DNA from: Pestalotiopsis fici W106-1
Taxonomy: Eukaryota > Ascomycota > Sordariomycetes > Amphisphaeriales > Sporocadaceae
DNA length: 64,000 nt
Reading direction: 5' to 3'
NCBI RefSeq assembly: GCF_000516985.1
Contig: NW_006917102.1
Span: 310,001 to 374,000, forward strand
Shown here: one piece after another, positions 11,737 through 24,336 of the stretch
How positions within the stretch are numbered: position 1 is the stretch's first letter
How the letters are laid out: every line of letters starts with the position of its first letter
Made by a program: the position numbers and the translations under genes
The notes under the pieces: generated by a model
Seen by the model: only the letters and a program-made list of their open reading frames with translations
Database searches by the model: none
Told to the model about the DNA's origin: nothing

Positions 11737-13195
11737 CTAAGAAAAGTGTGGCAGGAACTGAGCCCAATCCAGATCCTGATATGCGCTAGCTGGCATAGAA
11801 GTAAAACAATAAAATGTGAGTACGATTAATGCCAGTCGAGCGATCATATTAATAACAAGCGTGCCAAAAAAGAGATTTACCAAAATGATAACGACAATAT
11901 CAGGACCGTCGTAGTTGGTTCTTAATTTTGAAAATAATCCCCCAAAGACGAGAGGCAATATGGCTGAGCCGAACGCTGCAGCACAAAAGGACTGCCAGAT
12001 CGTTTGTAGTACGGGCAGAGGAAAGACCCAGTTCCAGGCGGCAAAATGGATACTGGAGAAGACGGCACCAAAGACATAAAAGGCCACTGTACCGATTATG
12101 TGGTATGATTCTTCTTCACCTGAGTCCAGGCCAAAACTAGTAGTCACGGCTTCAAAGGTGTCCCAATCGAGGTCGACAATACGTTGGCTCCACTGGAAAT
12201 GGTCCCATTGAGAGAGGCTCCGCTGGAAATGGTCCCATTGAGATGGCCAACTTGGCTTTTTCCACTCTGGCTCCTTTTCAAGCACTCGAATGCATGATTC
12301 TGGTAAAAGGACGACAATGCTACGCTCGACATCAAAAGGCTTGTGCCACCACAGGATGTAAGTGAACAGCGCGCATACGGTGAAAGCCAGGGTCATGAGT
12401 TCTAGCTCTGTGATTTGTAGGCCAGCTGCTTTGCGCGCGCAGCTCTGCAACACTAACCAGCTGGCCTGTACCAGCGCAAACACCTTGGTAAACGGGTCGG
12501 CCTTGGACCGATCCTTGATATCGGCTTCGTCAACGTTGAATGAGCCGATACTCTCGAGTTTCGCTGGAAGATTCATTTGTGTTAGTCTCGGTACAAGTAG
12601 CTCAATGACATAACGTACCAACTTGTGACAGATCTAGAATTTGGGCCTTCTTAATAAACATCTTGCCCTTATCAAATTTTGCGACCGCCTTCATCCGGCG
12701 TGCAAAATCGTCGTTGCCAGCCTCGTCGATGATGGAAGTATCAGCACCAAGCTCTTGAGGAGTCTCTCCGTAGAAATGTACCACAAAGCCGCCCATTTCG
12801 GCAAACATGGCATGTGCCAGGGTGTACTTTTTGTTTTTGCTGTTAGTGTTGTTGACTCTTTGCATCTCTTGTCGGGCTTTAAAGTGCTGTTTCGCGGCTA
12901 GCGACACCACCATTTCGGGCGCGATGGCGCTGAGACCCATGAAGAACAGCTTGCGGTCCCATTTGCGAAGCAGTGGCTTTTCGGGGAAGACTGGGATGCA
13001 CCACACATGATGCCAGCCCGCCTCGCTCTCTTCGACGGTGGGAATATTGAGATGCGTGCACTTCCAAGAGCAGAGTAGAAATATGGTCAGGCAGCTCCAA
13101 ATGATTCCCCAGGTGCTGCGTCCAGCGTTGGGCGGCGAAACCCAGCCAACACTGGCCGTTTCAGTAGCGTCCCCGGTGCCGTTGGTGCTGTTCAT
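11737..13195 (-). CDS. Uncharacterised fungal membrane protein with an internal tandem repeat
   Basis: Two exons, 13195-12619 and 12563-11737, with a 55-nt intron, encode 467 residues. The N-terminal third has one hydrophobic segment (WGIIWSCLTIFLL) followed by the WKCTHLNIP stretch shared by a family of ascomycete proteins often found near heterokaryon-incompatibility-type genes. The middle is soluble (THA/LAHAMFAEMGGF region). The C-terminal half has about five to six membrane segments. I recognise the general family but know of no function. A 30-bp tandem duplication in the second exon (12193-12243) duplicates SQWDHFQ near residues 300-320. The reading frame is otherwise intact. Confidence 0.75.
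12193..12243. repeat. 30-bp in-frame tandem repeat inside a CDS
   Basis: The same 21 bases occur at 12193-12213 and 12223-12243, a period of 30 bp. Because the period is a multiple of three, the frame is kept and the protein contains SQWDHFQ twice. Confidence 0.85.
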
Positions 13196-15464
13196 CTTAG
13201 CACTCAGTCAGACGTTACCGATTTGCGGGGACTAAATCGTGGAGATTGTTAGATGCTGATTAATGCAACGATCAGAATAGTCGGACGGGGAACAAGAGAT
13301 TTTAAATCCACGCGCGACACCAGCTTTGACTACGTGTAATATGTGGCTTGGTTATCGGGCAATTAGGTAGGTACATTGCGTTGAGATTTTCATCTCTTAT
13401 TGGGCGCCTTATTCTGGAATGTAGGTGTCCCCCTGCACGTTCGGATTCTGAAAGTACTCAGTGGAAAATGGGGGACTCCTCGTCTTGCAGACTGAATTAT
13501 TGACGATACGATGTCTCGATTTTTGCCCAGACACTCACCCCACCAAAGAACTTCAAGAAGACCGTGTGCCTGTACTTATTTCCGTCGCTTGCACAGTAAT
13601 AAGAGTAATGACATCTGCAAAAAAACCTCTGAAAGGTAGGAAATCGGGAAGAGAGCTACATACAGTTCGTCTACATAGGTATTTATCGAACGAAGCAGGC
13701 TGTGATTATGCACTGCATAGCCCCCCATGAAATAACCAGTTGCAGGCTCAAGTCGTGAAGCATTTGCTTGTTGCAGACTCGCTAAGCTCTAAACAGGCTG
13801 CGCCAGGGCATTCTGGGTGTACAAAGTACATTGTAGGTACGCTTCAGGCTTGCCGCCGCCAATCCATTCAGCCATGTACTACATGAGTGAGGCAGTGCAT
13901 TCAGCCTCTGGCATGCTTTTTCAAAAGGAATTGGTGCAATTTGGGAACTAGCTGAACATGACTGGAAACGAGGCTCGGCCTCTTGCGACCGCAGACTGTG
14001 CCGGAATTATCAATGTTTTGTTTACAAAATTCCTTGACCAGGGTGTAGTCAGCCTTCCTTGCCCACGTAGTTTGATGGGAAAAGCTTCACAATCGAAATG
14101 CCTAGGGTCGCCGTTCTTGACTTTAAACAAGACAATTTTCCCTCTCGACTCCCGTTTGCAGAGCCTTCACTCAGGTTTTGTTTTGAATCTTGTGAGGTAA
14201 TCGCTCTCAGCTGGGAAGCCAGTGTAGAGCACTCTACACCTAGCCCTGAGATCTTTTGGGACGGAGTTTTGATTCCATGTGATGACCCCTTACTCCATTA
14301 CCTCTCTATGGACGCTGGACTCGGATATTGATAAAAGCTGACTACAACGAGAAATCTCAGACTTGATGCCTCCTTGTTTACCATTATTCGTCGAGGGATG
14401 TCATACAATCCAGCAATGACACAAATTACACGACTGCCGGCAAAACTACCTACATATATAGGTCTCCAGGCGTTGCATGCAGTTACACAGCGTCATAGAG
14501 TCACAAGGATGCATGGACAGCCGAACATCAACCGGGCAGCGAGCTATTGACGCGATATGTCACTCACTTTACTTGCCTTGAATGTCATGATTTCAAGCTT
14601 CGCCAAGGGAGCACCGTCGTGACCGGACAGATATCCACGTTTTGCGGGGATATCCGCTCCAATGCGACTTTGATGGGCAGTCTGTCCCCAGATGTGAATG
14701 CCCGTGGGGTAACAGACCGGGAGAGCTAGGGTGTCCCGGAAAGAAAGACTCCACACCTTTGAGTTTATTTCCGGATCGCCGTATTGGGTAAAAAGAGATG
14801 AGTATACATGTCCTATTCTGGCAAACAGGGTTCCACAACTCTGTCTAGCCTCAGCAGTTCAAGATTGTAAAAGAATGGGACCATGCATTCCCCGGGTGAA
14901 TATAAGAACAATGTACGTCACAAGATGCCAGCGATAGCCGGTGTTTCGCCGAAATATCAGAAGGTTTTCAATACTTACTCGATGAAAATATTTGCCGTCT
15001 AGGGTTTGGTCGGCCTGACGGAACAATTAGACGAAATAGTTCATGGCCCCTTTCGTACTTGCAGATCGGAGCAGACCAATTTCCATGGAAGCGTAGCACT
15101 ATACAAAACACACATGGACCTCGGCAAGAACTTTCGGGACTTGAACGAATCAACCGCATCATGGGACTCGGAATGACGAAAACTCAATGAGAGATCAGCG
15201 CATGCGGCGGTCAAGGTAGAAATTATTGAATAATGGCCAGTGCAAGACCTTGTCGACTGCACATCTGTATTCTCCTTCCAAATATCCCTCATGATGCTGA
15301 GGCTTTTTGAAACTACAAAAGCCGGGCAGAAATCCAGTGAAAAATCTCATGGCAGTATTTGAGAATATTCCCCTCAAGTCTCCGACTAGGGTCCAAGGCA
15401 GTTGAGTGGTGACCACCTCGATTATCTTGTGTCTGTACAAGCTTGCCGCCCACACTTGCCCCTC
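13196..15464. other. Divergent intergenic region, 2.3 kb, no gene supported
   Basis: Lies between the membrane protein (-) and the GH3 gene (+). Several open frames of 60-90 codons overlap on both strands without domain content or splice structure. The GH3 promoter should be in the right-hand part. Confidence 0.6.
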
Positions 15465-18247
15465 ATGTTGTCTCGCATCCCCTTGGCCAGTGTGTTGGGC
15501 CTTGCCTTGACGGGCATCCACACCGCGGCCGCCTACAACATTACAGATGACACTGTCTTTTATGGCCAGTCACCAGCCGTTTATCCTTCACGTATGTCAC
15601 TCTTTGATAATTATGAGAGGGGTGAGATATTGACCTTGTCTAGCCAATGGCACCGGCGCCGATGGATGGGCTGATGCCTATCAAAAAGCCAGAGCAATGG
15701 TTTCTCAGTTGACAGTCGAGGAAAAGGTAACAACTTGCCTCAAGCCACAACATTAGTGGATTTAAAACTCATTACCCACACAATGTGTTTATAGGTAAAC
15801 ATTACGATCAGCATTCCACAGTATGAGGACAAGGAAACTGGATGTGAGGGTAGAGTCGTCGGTATCCCGCGTGTTGGATTCCCTGGTCTCTGTCTCGCCG
15901 ATGCCGGCCATGGTCTACGGAATGCCGAGTTTGTGAGTGGCTGGCCCATTGGGCTAAGTCTCGGAGCCAGGTATGAGTCCATAAACAAACCTTCTTGAAA
16001 CTTGTGCCATTCGCTGACAGTCAAGTATAGTTGGAACCGGGAGTTGGTCCGTCAGAAATCCGTTGGCATGGCTGCCGAGTTCAAGAAAAAGGGCATCAAT
16101 GTCATCTTTGGTCCTGTCATTGGTCCTCAGGGCAAAATCGCCAAGGGAGGACGAAACTGGGAAGGTAAGCTTTTAATTGATATTATACCTCATTGTATCA
16201 TGGTTACATGCTCATCACTTGTTGCAGGTTTCAGCAGTGACCCTTGGCATACTGGCCAGTTGGCATATGAATCTGTCCAGGGAATTCATGAGGCTGGTGT
16301 CATTGCCAGCGTCAAGGTATTATTGATTCATTTCATCTTTCTACCAAGATACAGTCTAATGCAAGGGTGCAGCACTTTGTCGCCAACGAACAGGAAACGC
16401 GGCGTAGTACGAGCACCTTCTTTTATGAGGACTCGACCACTACGCAGGCCATCTCCTCCAATGTCGACGACAAGACAATGCATGAATTATATGTTTGGTT
16501 AGTTGCACATCTATGTACCTTTTTCAATGCATGACTGACTCCTTTCAGGCCTTTTGTAGACGCTCTCCATGCTGGGGCAGCTAACATCATGTGCTCGTAC
16601 AATCGTCTCAACAACTCGTATGGGTGTCAGAACAGCAAAATGATGAATGGTGTCCTCAAGACAGAACTTGGCTTCCAAGGCTTTGTCATTACTGATTGGG
16701 GCGCTCAACATGCTGGTGTTGCTACTGCCTTGGCCGGTATGGATAGTGCTGCATTGCCTGAAGGCGGAGATTATGGTACCATGTTGTGGGGTCAGAACCT
16801 CACGCTTGCGGTCCAGAATGGATCAGTTCCAGAGACTCGTCTCGATGATATGGTGACTAGGTGAGTCTAGAGCGTGCATTAAAAAAAATTCAACATCAAC
16901 TGACAGCTGCATAGAACACTCGCTGCGTGGTACAAACTAGGCCAAGATCAAGACTTTCCTGCACCAGGCAGCGGATTCCCTGCTGATCACACCCTGCCGC
17001 ATGTGTCCATTGACGCTCGCGACCCGGCTTACGATGACGTCCTGCTCCAGGGTGCTGTCGAGGGACATGTTCTGGTCAAGAACATTGGAAATGCCCTTCC
17101 TCTGAAAAAGCCCAAAATGCTCGGTATCTATGGCTACTCTGCCAGAAGTCGACCTTACTTTCAACCCAATGATGTCCTCGGGCCGCTTTTGACCGACGAC
17201 CATGCTCTAGACGGTGTTGTAATTGATGTCAATGGAACAATCTACTCGGGTGGCGGATCCGGTGCTACATCGCCTTGGCTCGCCGTCTCTCCCTGGGATA
17301 CTCTGCTGCAACGGGCACGCCATGATCGCACAGCGCTCTACTGGGATTTCGAGAGCGCCAACCCACAAATCAATGCCAACATTGACGCTTGCCTGGTCAT
17401 GGTAAATGCCTATGCCACGGAGGGCACCGACCGGGACGCCTTGCGGGACGACTATACCGACTCGCTCATTCTGAATGTCGCCAAGAACTGCACCAACACG
17501 ATCGTCGTGTTCCATAACCTGGGGGCACGTCTTGTCGACACGTTTGTAGATCACCCCAACGTCACGGCCATCATATTTGCCCACGGGCCCGGTCAAGAGA
17601 GTGGCAATGCGCTCGTCTCTCTCTTGTACGGCGATGTCAACTTTAGCGGCAAGATGCCCTACACTGTCGCCAAGAATGAGAGTGACTACGGCGACTTGTT
17701 GAACCCCAGACAAGGCGTGGAGCCATACTATATCTATCCTCAGGATAACTTTACTGAAGGCGTCTTTATCGATTACAAAGCGTTTGACAAGGACAATATC
17801 GAACCACGCTACGAATTTGGCTTTGGCCTCAGTTACACCACATTCAACTATACTGGCCTCACAATTACAAAGAAAGATAGCACTGATTTGAGTCAATACC
17901 CGACCGGCGAGGTTCTTCAAGGCGGTCCGTCTGACCTGTGGGACATTGTAGCCACGGTTACTGCCACCGTCACCAACACTGGCGGCGTTTCAGGAGCCGA
18001 GGTCGCCCAGCTCTACTTGGGGCTGCCAGGCGACGAGGACGTGACCCCCGTACGCCAGTTGCGGGGGTTTGAAAAGCCCTTCTTGTATGCAAATCAGAGC
18101 GTCATCGTCTCGTTCCCGCTCACTCGACGTGACTTGAGCTTCTGGGACGTGGTGGCTCAAAAGTGGTCCCTTGTCAGCGGTGATGTGGCCGTCGAGGTTG
18201 GCTCTAGTAGTAGGAAGCTGCCTCTGACAGGTACTCTGACTTTGTAA
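15465..18247 (+). CDS. Secreted glycoside hydrolase family 3 beta-glucosidase-like protein
   Basis: Eight exons (15465-15591, 15644-15726, 15795-15970, 16031-16164, 16228-16316, 16373-16497, 16549-16860, 16915-18247) give an uninterrupted 792-residue frame. A signal peptide (residues 1 to about 22) is followed by the GH3 N-terminal barrel with [24 protein letters not shown] and the nucleophile motif GFVITDWGA (Asp near 294). The (alpha/beta)6 sandwich comes next ([16 protein letters not shown] segment) and a C-terminal fibronectin-III-like domain ([18 protein letters not shown]). Family members release glucose from cello-oligosaccharides or aryl-glucosides outside the cell; here the exact substrate is not known. 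All eight splice junctions have GT and AG ends. The start is the ATG directly before the signal peptide. Confidence 0.93.
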
Positions 18248-18598
18248 TTATGAAAGCTTGTCATGGGTGTATGCCGCGGCAAGAAGTTCTCATCCATTGG
18301 GAACGTCCACGGCGGCGAGGTAGTTCCAGGGTTGAAGGATATTATCTTATAACAGAGTCGTAGGCCTAGGAGGGACTTTGCCCGGTGTAGGGGAAAAGCT
18401 ACATCAGCCTGCATGTATAAATAGTAATTTGTTTCATATCAAATCCCAAAGCACGAATAACCCCTGGAAAGGTTCATATGGTTGCGCAAGACAAGAGAGC
18501 TGCCAGGCGAATCTCGTCATGCAAGATCGAAACAGGAATACATCAAGCAGAGCTCAGAATCCTTCGACAGCTCCCTAGTAATAGCGCATGGAGTGACA
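18248..18598. other. Convergent 3' intergenic
   Basis: About 350 bp between the stop codons of two convergent genes, presumably holding both 3' untranslated regions. Nothing else was seen. Confidence 0.6.
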
Positions 18599-19818
18599 TT
18601 ACCCAAATTTTATCCAGGCGCTCTTTAAAAATCTTGTCATATGCAGCAGTGCCTTCTCGTCATCAACGGGAATCAGCTGGGTCGCGAACAACGTCGCGAT
18701 GCCTCTTTCCCTGTTCATTGTCCATATCAAGTTCGGCCACCCATTCCACGTCAGAGTCTTGGCAGGCAAACAAGTCGCCCACACTGGCTCCTCAGTAACA
18801 AGACCTCCCGCGCAGGTGAAATTGATGGCCGGCCTCTTGTCTACCGCGAGTCCAATTGTCTTAGCAAACGTATCCTCATCCTTGAGGATAGTCTGTAGTG
18901 CCGCACTAGAGTGTTCGAACGCCGGCTCGAATAACAGATTCACGTGCTTCTGCGTTAGCAGTTTGGACTTGGGCCCGATAAGGTCAACCAAAACGGCCTT
19001 CATATCGGTCACGCTCATCACCAAGCCTTGAAGCGCCTTTTCGGGCTCGGGGATACCCAGGCTGCCGTCTTCTTTGCGCTCGACGCACTGCAACAGCTTG
19101 CCACTGACGTCTGGGCGTAAGCGTGAGGTATAGGTAGTATGATTCAGACCCAAAGGGTCAAAGATGAGCTCCTGCATGCATTGTACGAATGGGATACCAC
19201 AGGCGCGTGCTATTAAGAGCTGTAACCAGTGGATGCTGTGCCCGTAATGCCAACCCTCCCCTGGATCGGACAGTAGCGGCGTCGAGAACAATTTGACGAT
19301 CGGAGGCGTTCCTTCTGGGAATTCCTGAGCTGGTATCGCCTGCCGCCAAAGTTCTGTCAGCGAATCTTCCCCTGAACCGATGCCACTGGAGTGTGTGAGC
19401 ATATGACGGAGGGTGATAATGGTTTGCGCGGGGCGTAAGGTGAACTTGGCTGCTTCGTCAGTACTTGGTGATATGACCCGCAGCTTCTCCAGTTCCGGTA
19501 GAAGTCTGTACACTGACTCATCAATGCCGATGTGTTCGCGCTCCACAAGGACGAGAGCTGCGATATGGGTGAGAAATTTACCAGCCGAAGCCATGAAAAG
19601 AGTACTGTCAGGATCCAGGGGTGCCGCATCAAGCGCCAGGTTCTGGTAACCAGCGACATGCTGATAGAGTGTCTCTCCTATTCTCAGATAAACCATGTGT
19701 CCCTCAAGCTTCTGTTGATTATCGTACCTTTGCTATTCACCACGAGGCCCAATGCCCCGAGAAGATCACGTTGCCTCGGGTCTGTAGCTAGCGCCAGCTT
19801 GACTTCAAAGTCATCCAT
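18599..19818 (-). CDS. Beta-lactamase/transpeptidase-like serine hydrolase
   Basis: Two exons, 19818-19728 and 19677-18599, with a 50-nt intron, encode 389 residues. The class-C beta-lactamase fold is shown by the SxxK motif (MASAGKF) about 65 residues in, a Tyr motif YGHS in place of YxN, and a glycine-rich GG stretch (FTCAGGLV) in the C-terminal part. No signal peptide is seen, which fits cytosolic fungal members such as LovD-type acyltransferases and esterases. These proteins usually act as esterases or acyl transferases rather than on beta-lactams. The substrate is unknown. It converges on the GH3 gene. Starting at the ATG at 19818 restores an N-terminal strand typical of the fold. Confidence 0.85.
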
Positions 19819-22655
19819 TTTCTTCTGGTGAATAAAGTATAATGAAGGTAAGAAATAAGTGCACTTGTGTCTAGTAAATGGCGAGGCAGAGAAGAGTGAG
19901 GGGCAGCTGGTTGGCGGCCTTCAGTAATAAGCGGTTCTTATTTGGCTGCCTAAATCACTATCGAGGTGAAATGGTGCGACGTTAGCAAGCATGCATGCAC
20001 CCTTTTCGTACCCTGTAGGATCGTTCCTGTCACGGTCTGGATTATGATTAACCAGAATATCGGAAAGCATATGGTTCGAACGGGTGGTGGATTCCATCAT
20101 CTCACAGACGATGAAATGCTGTGATGGTGCTTGTTGAGAATGTCAAATCGGCTATAGGAGTAGTGGCGCGTTAGCTGCACGGAGGCTTTGTCTATGCGCG
20201 TTACCTTTGAACCACCTAAAGCAATGACATCTTGAACCATTCTCGATGGCCCTGATGTTAATTTCTATAGGCTACGGGTATAAATACTATGGTGGCATTA
20301 ATGCGGGGTGCTAGGGTATGATGGCACTAGATTGCCAATGGCTCAAACATTTTGATTGACAAATATCGCTACGCTGTGCCGCGCTTTGGGGGCAAGTGCG
20401 CTGCTGTCGCATGAGATTTTCTCGTTGGCCGCTTTCTGAGAAAAGAGTGTATACGCATATGGAACTGTCAAGCCTTTGCCTCAATTATCTGCATGCCGAC
20501 ATTTGAACGGCTAGCCAGACTGAATGAGACTCACAGCAGCGCGAAAGTACACCGAGCTGGAATGTCGGCGACTTAGGCACGGTTGGACCCATTATCTCTT
20601 TGCAGACTTGCTATGGTAATCCCAACAACTCGCATTTCTTACCGTGCAAATGATCAGTTTTCTGAAGGACTCATATGATCACCGACTTCCGAGCTGTCGA
20701 GCCACGATATGCATCCACCGTTGTAATTTTCGTTGTTAATGGTCCATGGAAATTGATAGCGAAGATTTCGAATATCTTGACAAATACTGCAGCCCTGATT
20801 TGGTCTCCGTAGGGCTGATCGCCGCTTTAAAAGATGGCCGAACCGAGCTAGCCCAGGCAGTTTCAGTTGCAGATCCAGCTGCAAGTCTTACCAAACGTAC
20901 ATCCACCGATTGCTGTGATGTACTAGGCTGTGGAGATGGTGGGCTCACTGCAAGACCCTTTCATTTTGGCAAGTCATCCAAACCTGAAGCCAAATGCACA
21001 AGTATGTCAATTGCCCCAACCCAGCGCTTCGGTTGGTGCACAGGTTTGGTCATGCTTGGCACTGCCCGCTGGCAAGAGTCATATAGCAATCCAGATATTT
21101 TTAAGGCTCTCGCTTCCTATTGCCACTGTAAATGCGGTCACACTATATGCACTCAATTAGGCAATAGTTGGGCGAACCGGCAGGATTGGCTCTCATGAGA
21201 AGGTTACAGCGAAAGACCTGCACATGTTCCAACAGCTTCGACTTATATATCCAAAATCCGCAAGCCGAAGGTACGTGGGACCTTAGCTCCGGCTTTCCGG
21301 ACGTAGATTGTGGAGTCTGCGGCTCCTAGGACAGGTAGGAGTCGCAATAGCAACCGGGGTTGATTCGACCGATGCGGGTCTTATGACCGTGTCCGGCTGC
21401 ATCACTTTCCGTCGGGTCCATAGATCTAGTTTGCCAGTCTGCTACCCCAAAGATATAGATACAGTACACCGTAAGGCTACGTGACGCGCAGAAAACCTCA
21501 AGCCTGAAAGGCCGTGCATGTGTCTGGCAGGGGCACAGCGCTTAGCCGATGGCAGATGATGCACTGAACAAAGGAGCACGAAGCACGGTGCTAGAGACGA
21601 GCTCCTGAGCCACCATTTCTTGCATAATGCATGATCCTGTTTGGGATCACACTAAATGGTAGGTGTCTTTGCATGAACGGGAAGGATTGCTCAACAGCAA
21701 GCTCGTCACATATCACGCCCTCTCAGCCCATCTTTGGCGGTCGGCGGTAAGTCATGCCTTGTAATAAGGCTGACTTGGCCTTTTGTTTTCGTTACATTCC
21801 CCTTTCCCTGCCTTTTACAATTCGGTGATTATGTGTTTGCTTGCTGGTTTAATATGCTATTATTGACTGTGTATCGTAATAACCACGCGAGAGATAGAAA
21901 GCAGTGATTATCTCGCTTCCAGCGGAAAGCTTTTCTAAAACAGAAAGGGAAGGAAGCCAGAAGGGAACTTGAAATAAAGAACATAACGTCATTGTAAGAG
22001 ACTGGTATGGAAAGCGATGCATTCCTGTCTTTCGGTAGTCTGGTACTTTAACCCTGTCCGTGTTCACTCGCATGACCCTACTGCATCAAAAGTCGTAAAA
22101 GAACGTGGTATTTGGCTAGAATGATGCATAGGCCGGATGTCAAGATAGTGGGTGTATTGTCCTGTTGTCAACATGAAATTGTAAATGAACCCACCATTAT
22201 GCACGTTCAATCCATGCATTGGCCTCATCGGAGGGTATTTCCATTGCGCTTCATTTTAACGAGGCCTCCGGCAATCCATTTAGGTAAATGTATAGTCTCG
22301 CAACTAGAGGTCTCTAGGTGGAAGACGCCCGCTTGGCTATTAGTCAGGATCACTGAAGTCGAAATTAAGATCCGCCTAGTCGTCGAAAATTACTTCCATT
22401 AAGAGCACTGTGCGTCCAAGAACAGTATGCTATTGGGCCCCGTTCTGCCATTCTAGACGTGGCTATATAGTTCTGGCAACGCTTCTTCAATTCTAACCCG
22501 CTCGATTAAGCGGACCGTGATCACGATACTATATGCAGTTGAACATATCGCCAATCGTCCAGGCAGTGACCGTACAACGCGGTGGTGTTCACAAGCAGCA
22601 ACAAAAATACCTTTTACAGATTTTTCCCACGCTGCTGGCGCCACATCACCAGACT
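19819..22655. other. Gene-poor stretch, 2.8 kb
   Basis: No gene can be supported. The longest frame (20746-21198, +, 150 codons) has no domain, and it overlaps an equally open frame on the other strand. The last few hundred bases should hold the promoter of the membrane protein gene at 22656. No clear internal repeat was found by eye. Confidence 0.55.
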
Positions 22656-24278
22656 ATGACTTCAGAAGCGAACATCCACAATTATGTCGCTATCAGAAAT
22701 ACCGCACTTCATCACAAATGGCTCCGAGATTGTCTGTGGTACATTGGTGGCCAATATTCATATTTCTACACGGAGACTGATCCTGGTGACGAGCGTGATA
22801 TAATCGATGCAACAAGAGTTCAGGCTGACGAACCGACAAAGCGCTGCATACTCGGGCCTGCTCTCAGCTTGGACCACGATCAATCTCTCCCTCAGAATTT
22901 GAGTGAGGCAATTGATGCTCTGGCAAGAGTTTACCCTTTGAATGAGAATGACACTAAAACCCGTGAAAAACTTGAAACCAAAGCGTTTGGGAAAGGATGG
23001 AGCGCTGAGGCGCTTGAACTGAGGGAGAAAAGATTGGAATTTCAGGTCATTCTGAGAGATGGACCAAAGGATCTCGGCAACTTATTGGCAGCATGGGCCA
23101 AGGAGGAAAGGGATGATATCTATTACAATCTCGAAGAGTCGACCCCTTTGCCATCGGCGGCCCGGCGATACTTCAGCTCCAGCATCAAAAATACGCGAGC
23201 TCAGGAACAAAACTGGAAAGAAGGAGTATCAAAGAGCGGTCTCAAAGGTGTTCGCTACTATGTTTGGTTCCTCATCGGGTTACCTAATGTAGTAGCCTTG
23301 GATATCATCTCTTTCAACATAGATTCCGTGCTTGCAGCACTTCGTGGTGTGCCTCTGAGAGCGTTGACTTTCATCAACATCCTCAGCATTCTCGACTACC
23401 AATTTTCTGACGAGAGGTTGATCCGATCCTATCTCATGACAAATGGATTCGGCACTTTACCAGCAATGGCCTTTGGCGCAATGAAAGCTGCCTCACCAGA
23501 TCGATACGGCAACGCCCTGAACACGGTCACGACCTTTCTCTGGAAGGCGACGTTGTGCAGCGTTTGGCAGATAGCCATGCACAATCCGAAGAACATACGC
23601 AATTTTCTATACTCTATACTTGTGAAACGGCAGAAGATACAAGGGCAGAGGAAGCAGGATCTGCTCACACATCAGCGGGCACTCAAGCAGAAAAATGCCT
23701 ACCTGTTTGCATGGCTGGACACATGGAAACCTAGCAGCCGTTGTCGACAACAGTTGAGCCTCTACAAGCGAGATCAAGAAGATGCTGTCAATGTGCTGGG
23801 ATGGATCGTCGGGGAAGATGATACTCCGAATACAGACGTGGCAGACAAGCTCCCGATATTCCTTCTAGCGATTATTCTCGGTGCTGCAGTCGTGGGTTCT
23901 ACAGTCCCGATTGATAAATTCGCCGGGCTGCTGATGGTGACCTTCGCCGTCCCATTCTGTCTGAGAGTAGCCAACGACGTCCTCAAAGGTTCCCAGAGTT
24001 ACCAGGATCTTGAGGATCTACTGGCCCGCACCACAGCACCGACCACGCCATCCACGATCGCATATCTTGTCAATGTGTTTTACTGGTTATCCACGGGTAA
24101 TCCGCTGTTTCCAAGTTTTAAAAGCCCTGCATTCATATGCGGGTTTGTCATTGTCTTTGTCACCACCTTGTACGTAAGGCTTTGGATCAGGGCATTCAGT
24201 CGATTCTGTCAAGGCATCAAACGAGCACTGCAGAAACTCAAACCAAAAAGCCGGGATACTGGAAATTCCGAGGTCTAG
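22656..24278 (+). CDS. Unknown membrane protein with C-terminal TM segments
   Basis: A single intronless frame. The start is placed at the ATG at 22656 (540 residues); an in-frame ATG at 22533 would add 41 residues that look less protein-like. The N-terminal 200 residues are soluble and acidic. Hydrophobic segments lie around YYVWFLIGLPNVVALDII, LPIFLLAIILGAAVVGS, FAGLLMVTFAVPFCL, AYLVNVFYWL and FICGFVIVFVTTLYVRL, with a basic C-terminal tail. I do not recognise the family. It ends only 58 bp from the stop of the convergent M24-like gene and is the first member of the four-gene block to 29171. A transporter or membrane-anchored partner role is possible, but this is inferred only from position. 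Confidence 0.7.
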   Translation: MTSEANIHNYVAIRNTALHHKWLRDCLWYIGGQYSYFYTETDPGDERDIIDATRVQADEPTKRCILGPALSLDHDQSLPQNLSEAIDALARVYPLNENDTKTREKLETKAFGKGWSAEALELREKRLEFQVILRDGPKDLGNLLAAWAKEERDDIYYNLEESTPLPSAARRYFSSSIKNTRAQEQNWKEGVSKSGLKGVRYYVWFLIGLPNVVALDIISFNIDSVLAALRGVPLRALTFINILSILDYQFSDERLIRSYLMTNGFGTLPAMAFGAMKAASPDRYGNALNTVTTFLWKATLCSVWQIAMHNPKNIRNFLYSILVKRQKIQGQRKQDLLTHQRALKQKNAYLFAWLDTWKPSSRCRQQLSLYKRDQEDAVNVLGWIVGEDDTPNTDVADKLPIFLLAIILGAAVVGSTVPIDKFAGLLMVTFAVPFCLRVANDVLKGSQSYQDLEDLLARTTAPTTPSTIAYLVNVFYWLSTGNPLFPSFKSPAFICGFVIVFVTTLYVRLWIRAFSRFCQGIKRALQKLKPKSRDTGNSEV

Positions 24279-24336
24279 ATATAAGAAATTCATTGGTACT
24301 ATTCGGCAGAACTAGCAAGTGTGTCTCCATTCTTCT

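Noticed and set aside
12644..12901. Plus-strand frame in the membrane protein gene
   Set aside because: A shadow of the true minus-strand exon.
17207..17920. Antisense frame of 237 codons over the GH3 gene
   Set aside because: A shadow of the last GH3 exon; no own domain.
20746..21198. 150-codon plus-strand open frame
   Set aside because: No domain or splice structure, and it overlaps an equally open antisense frame.
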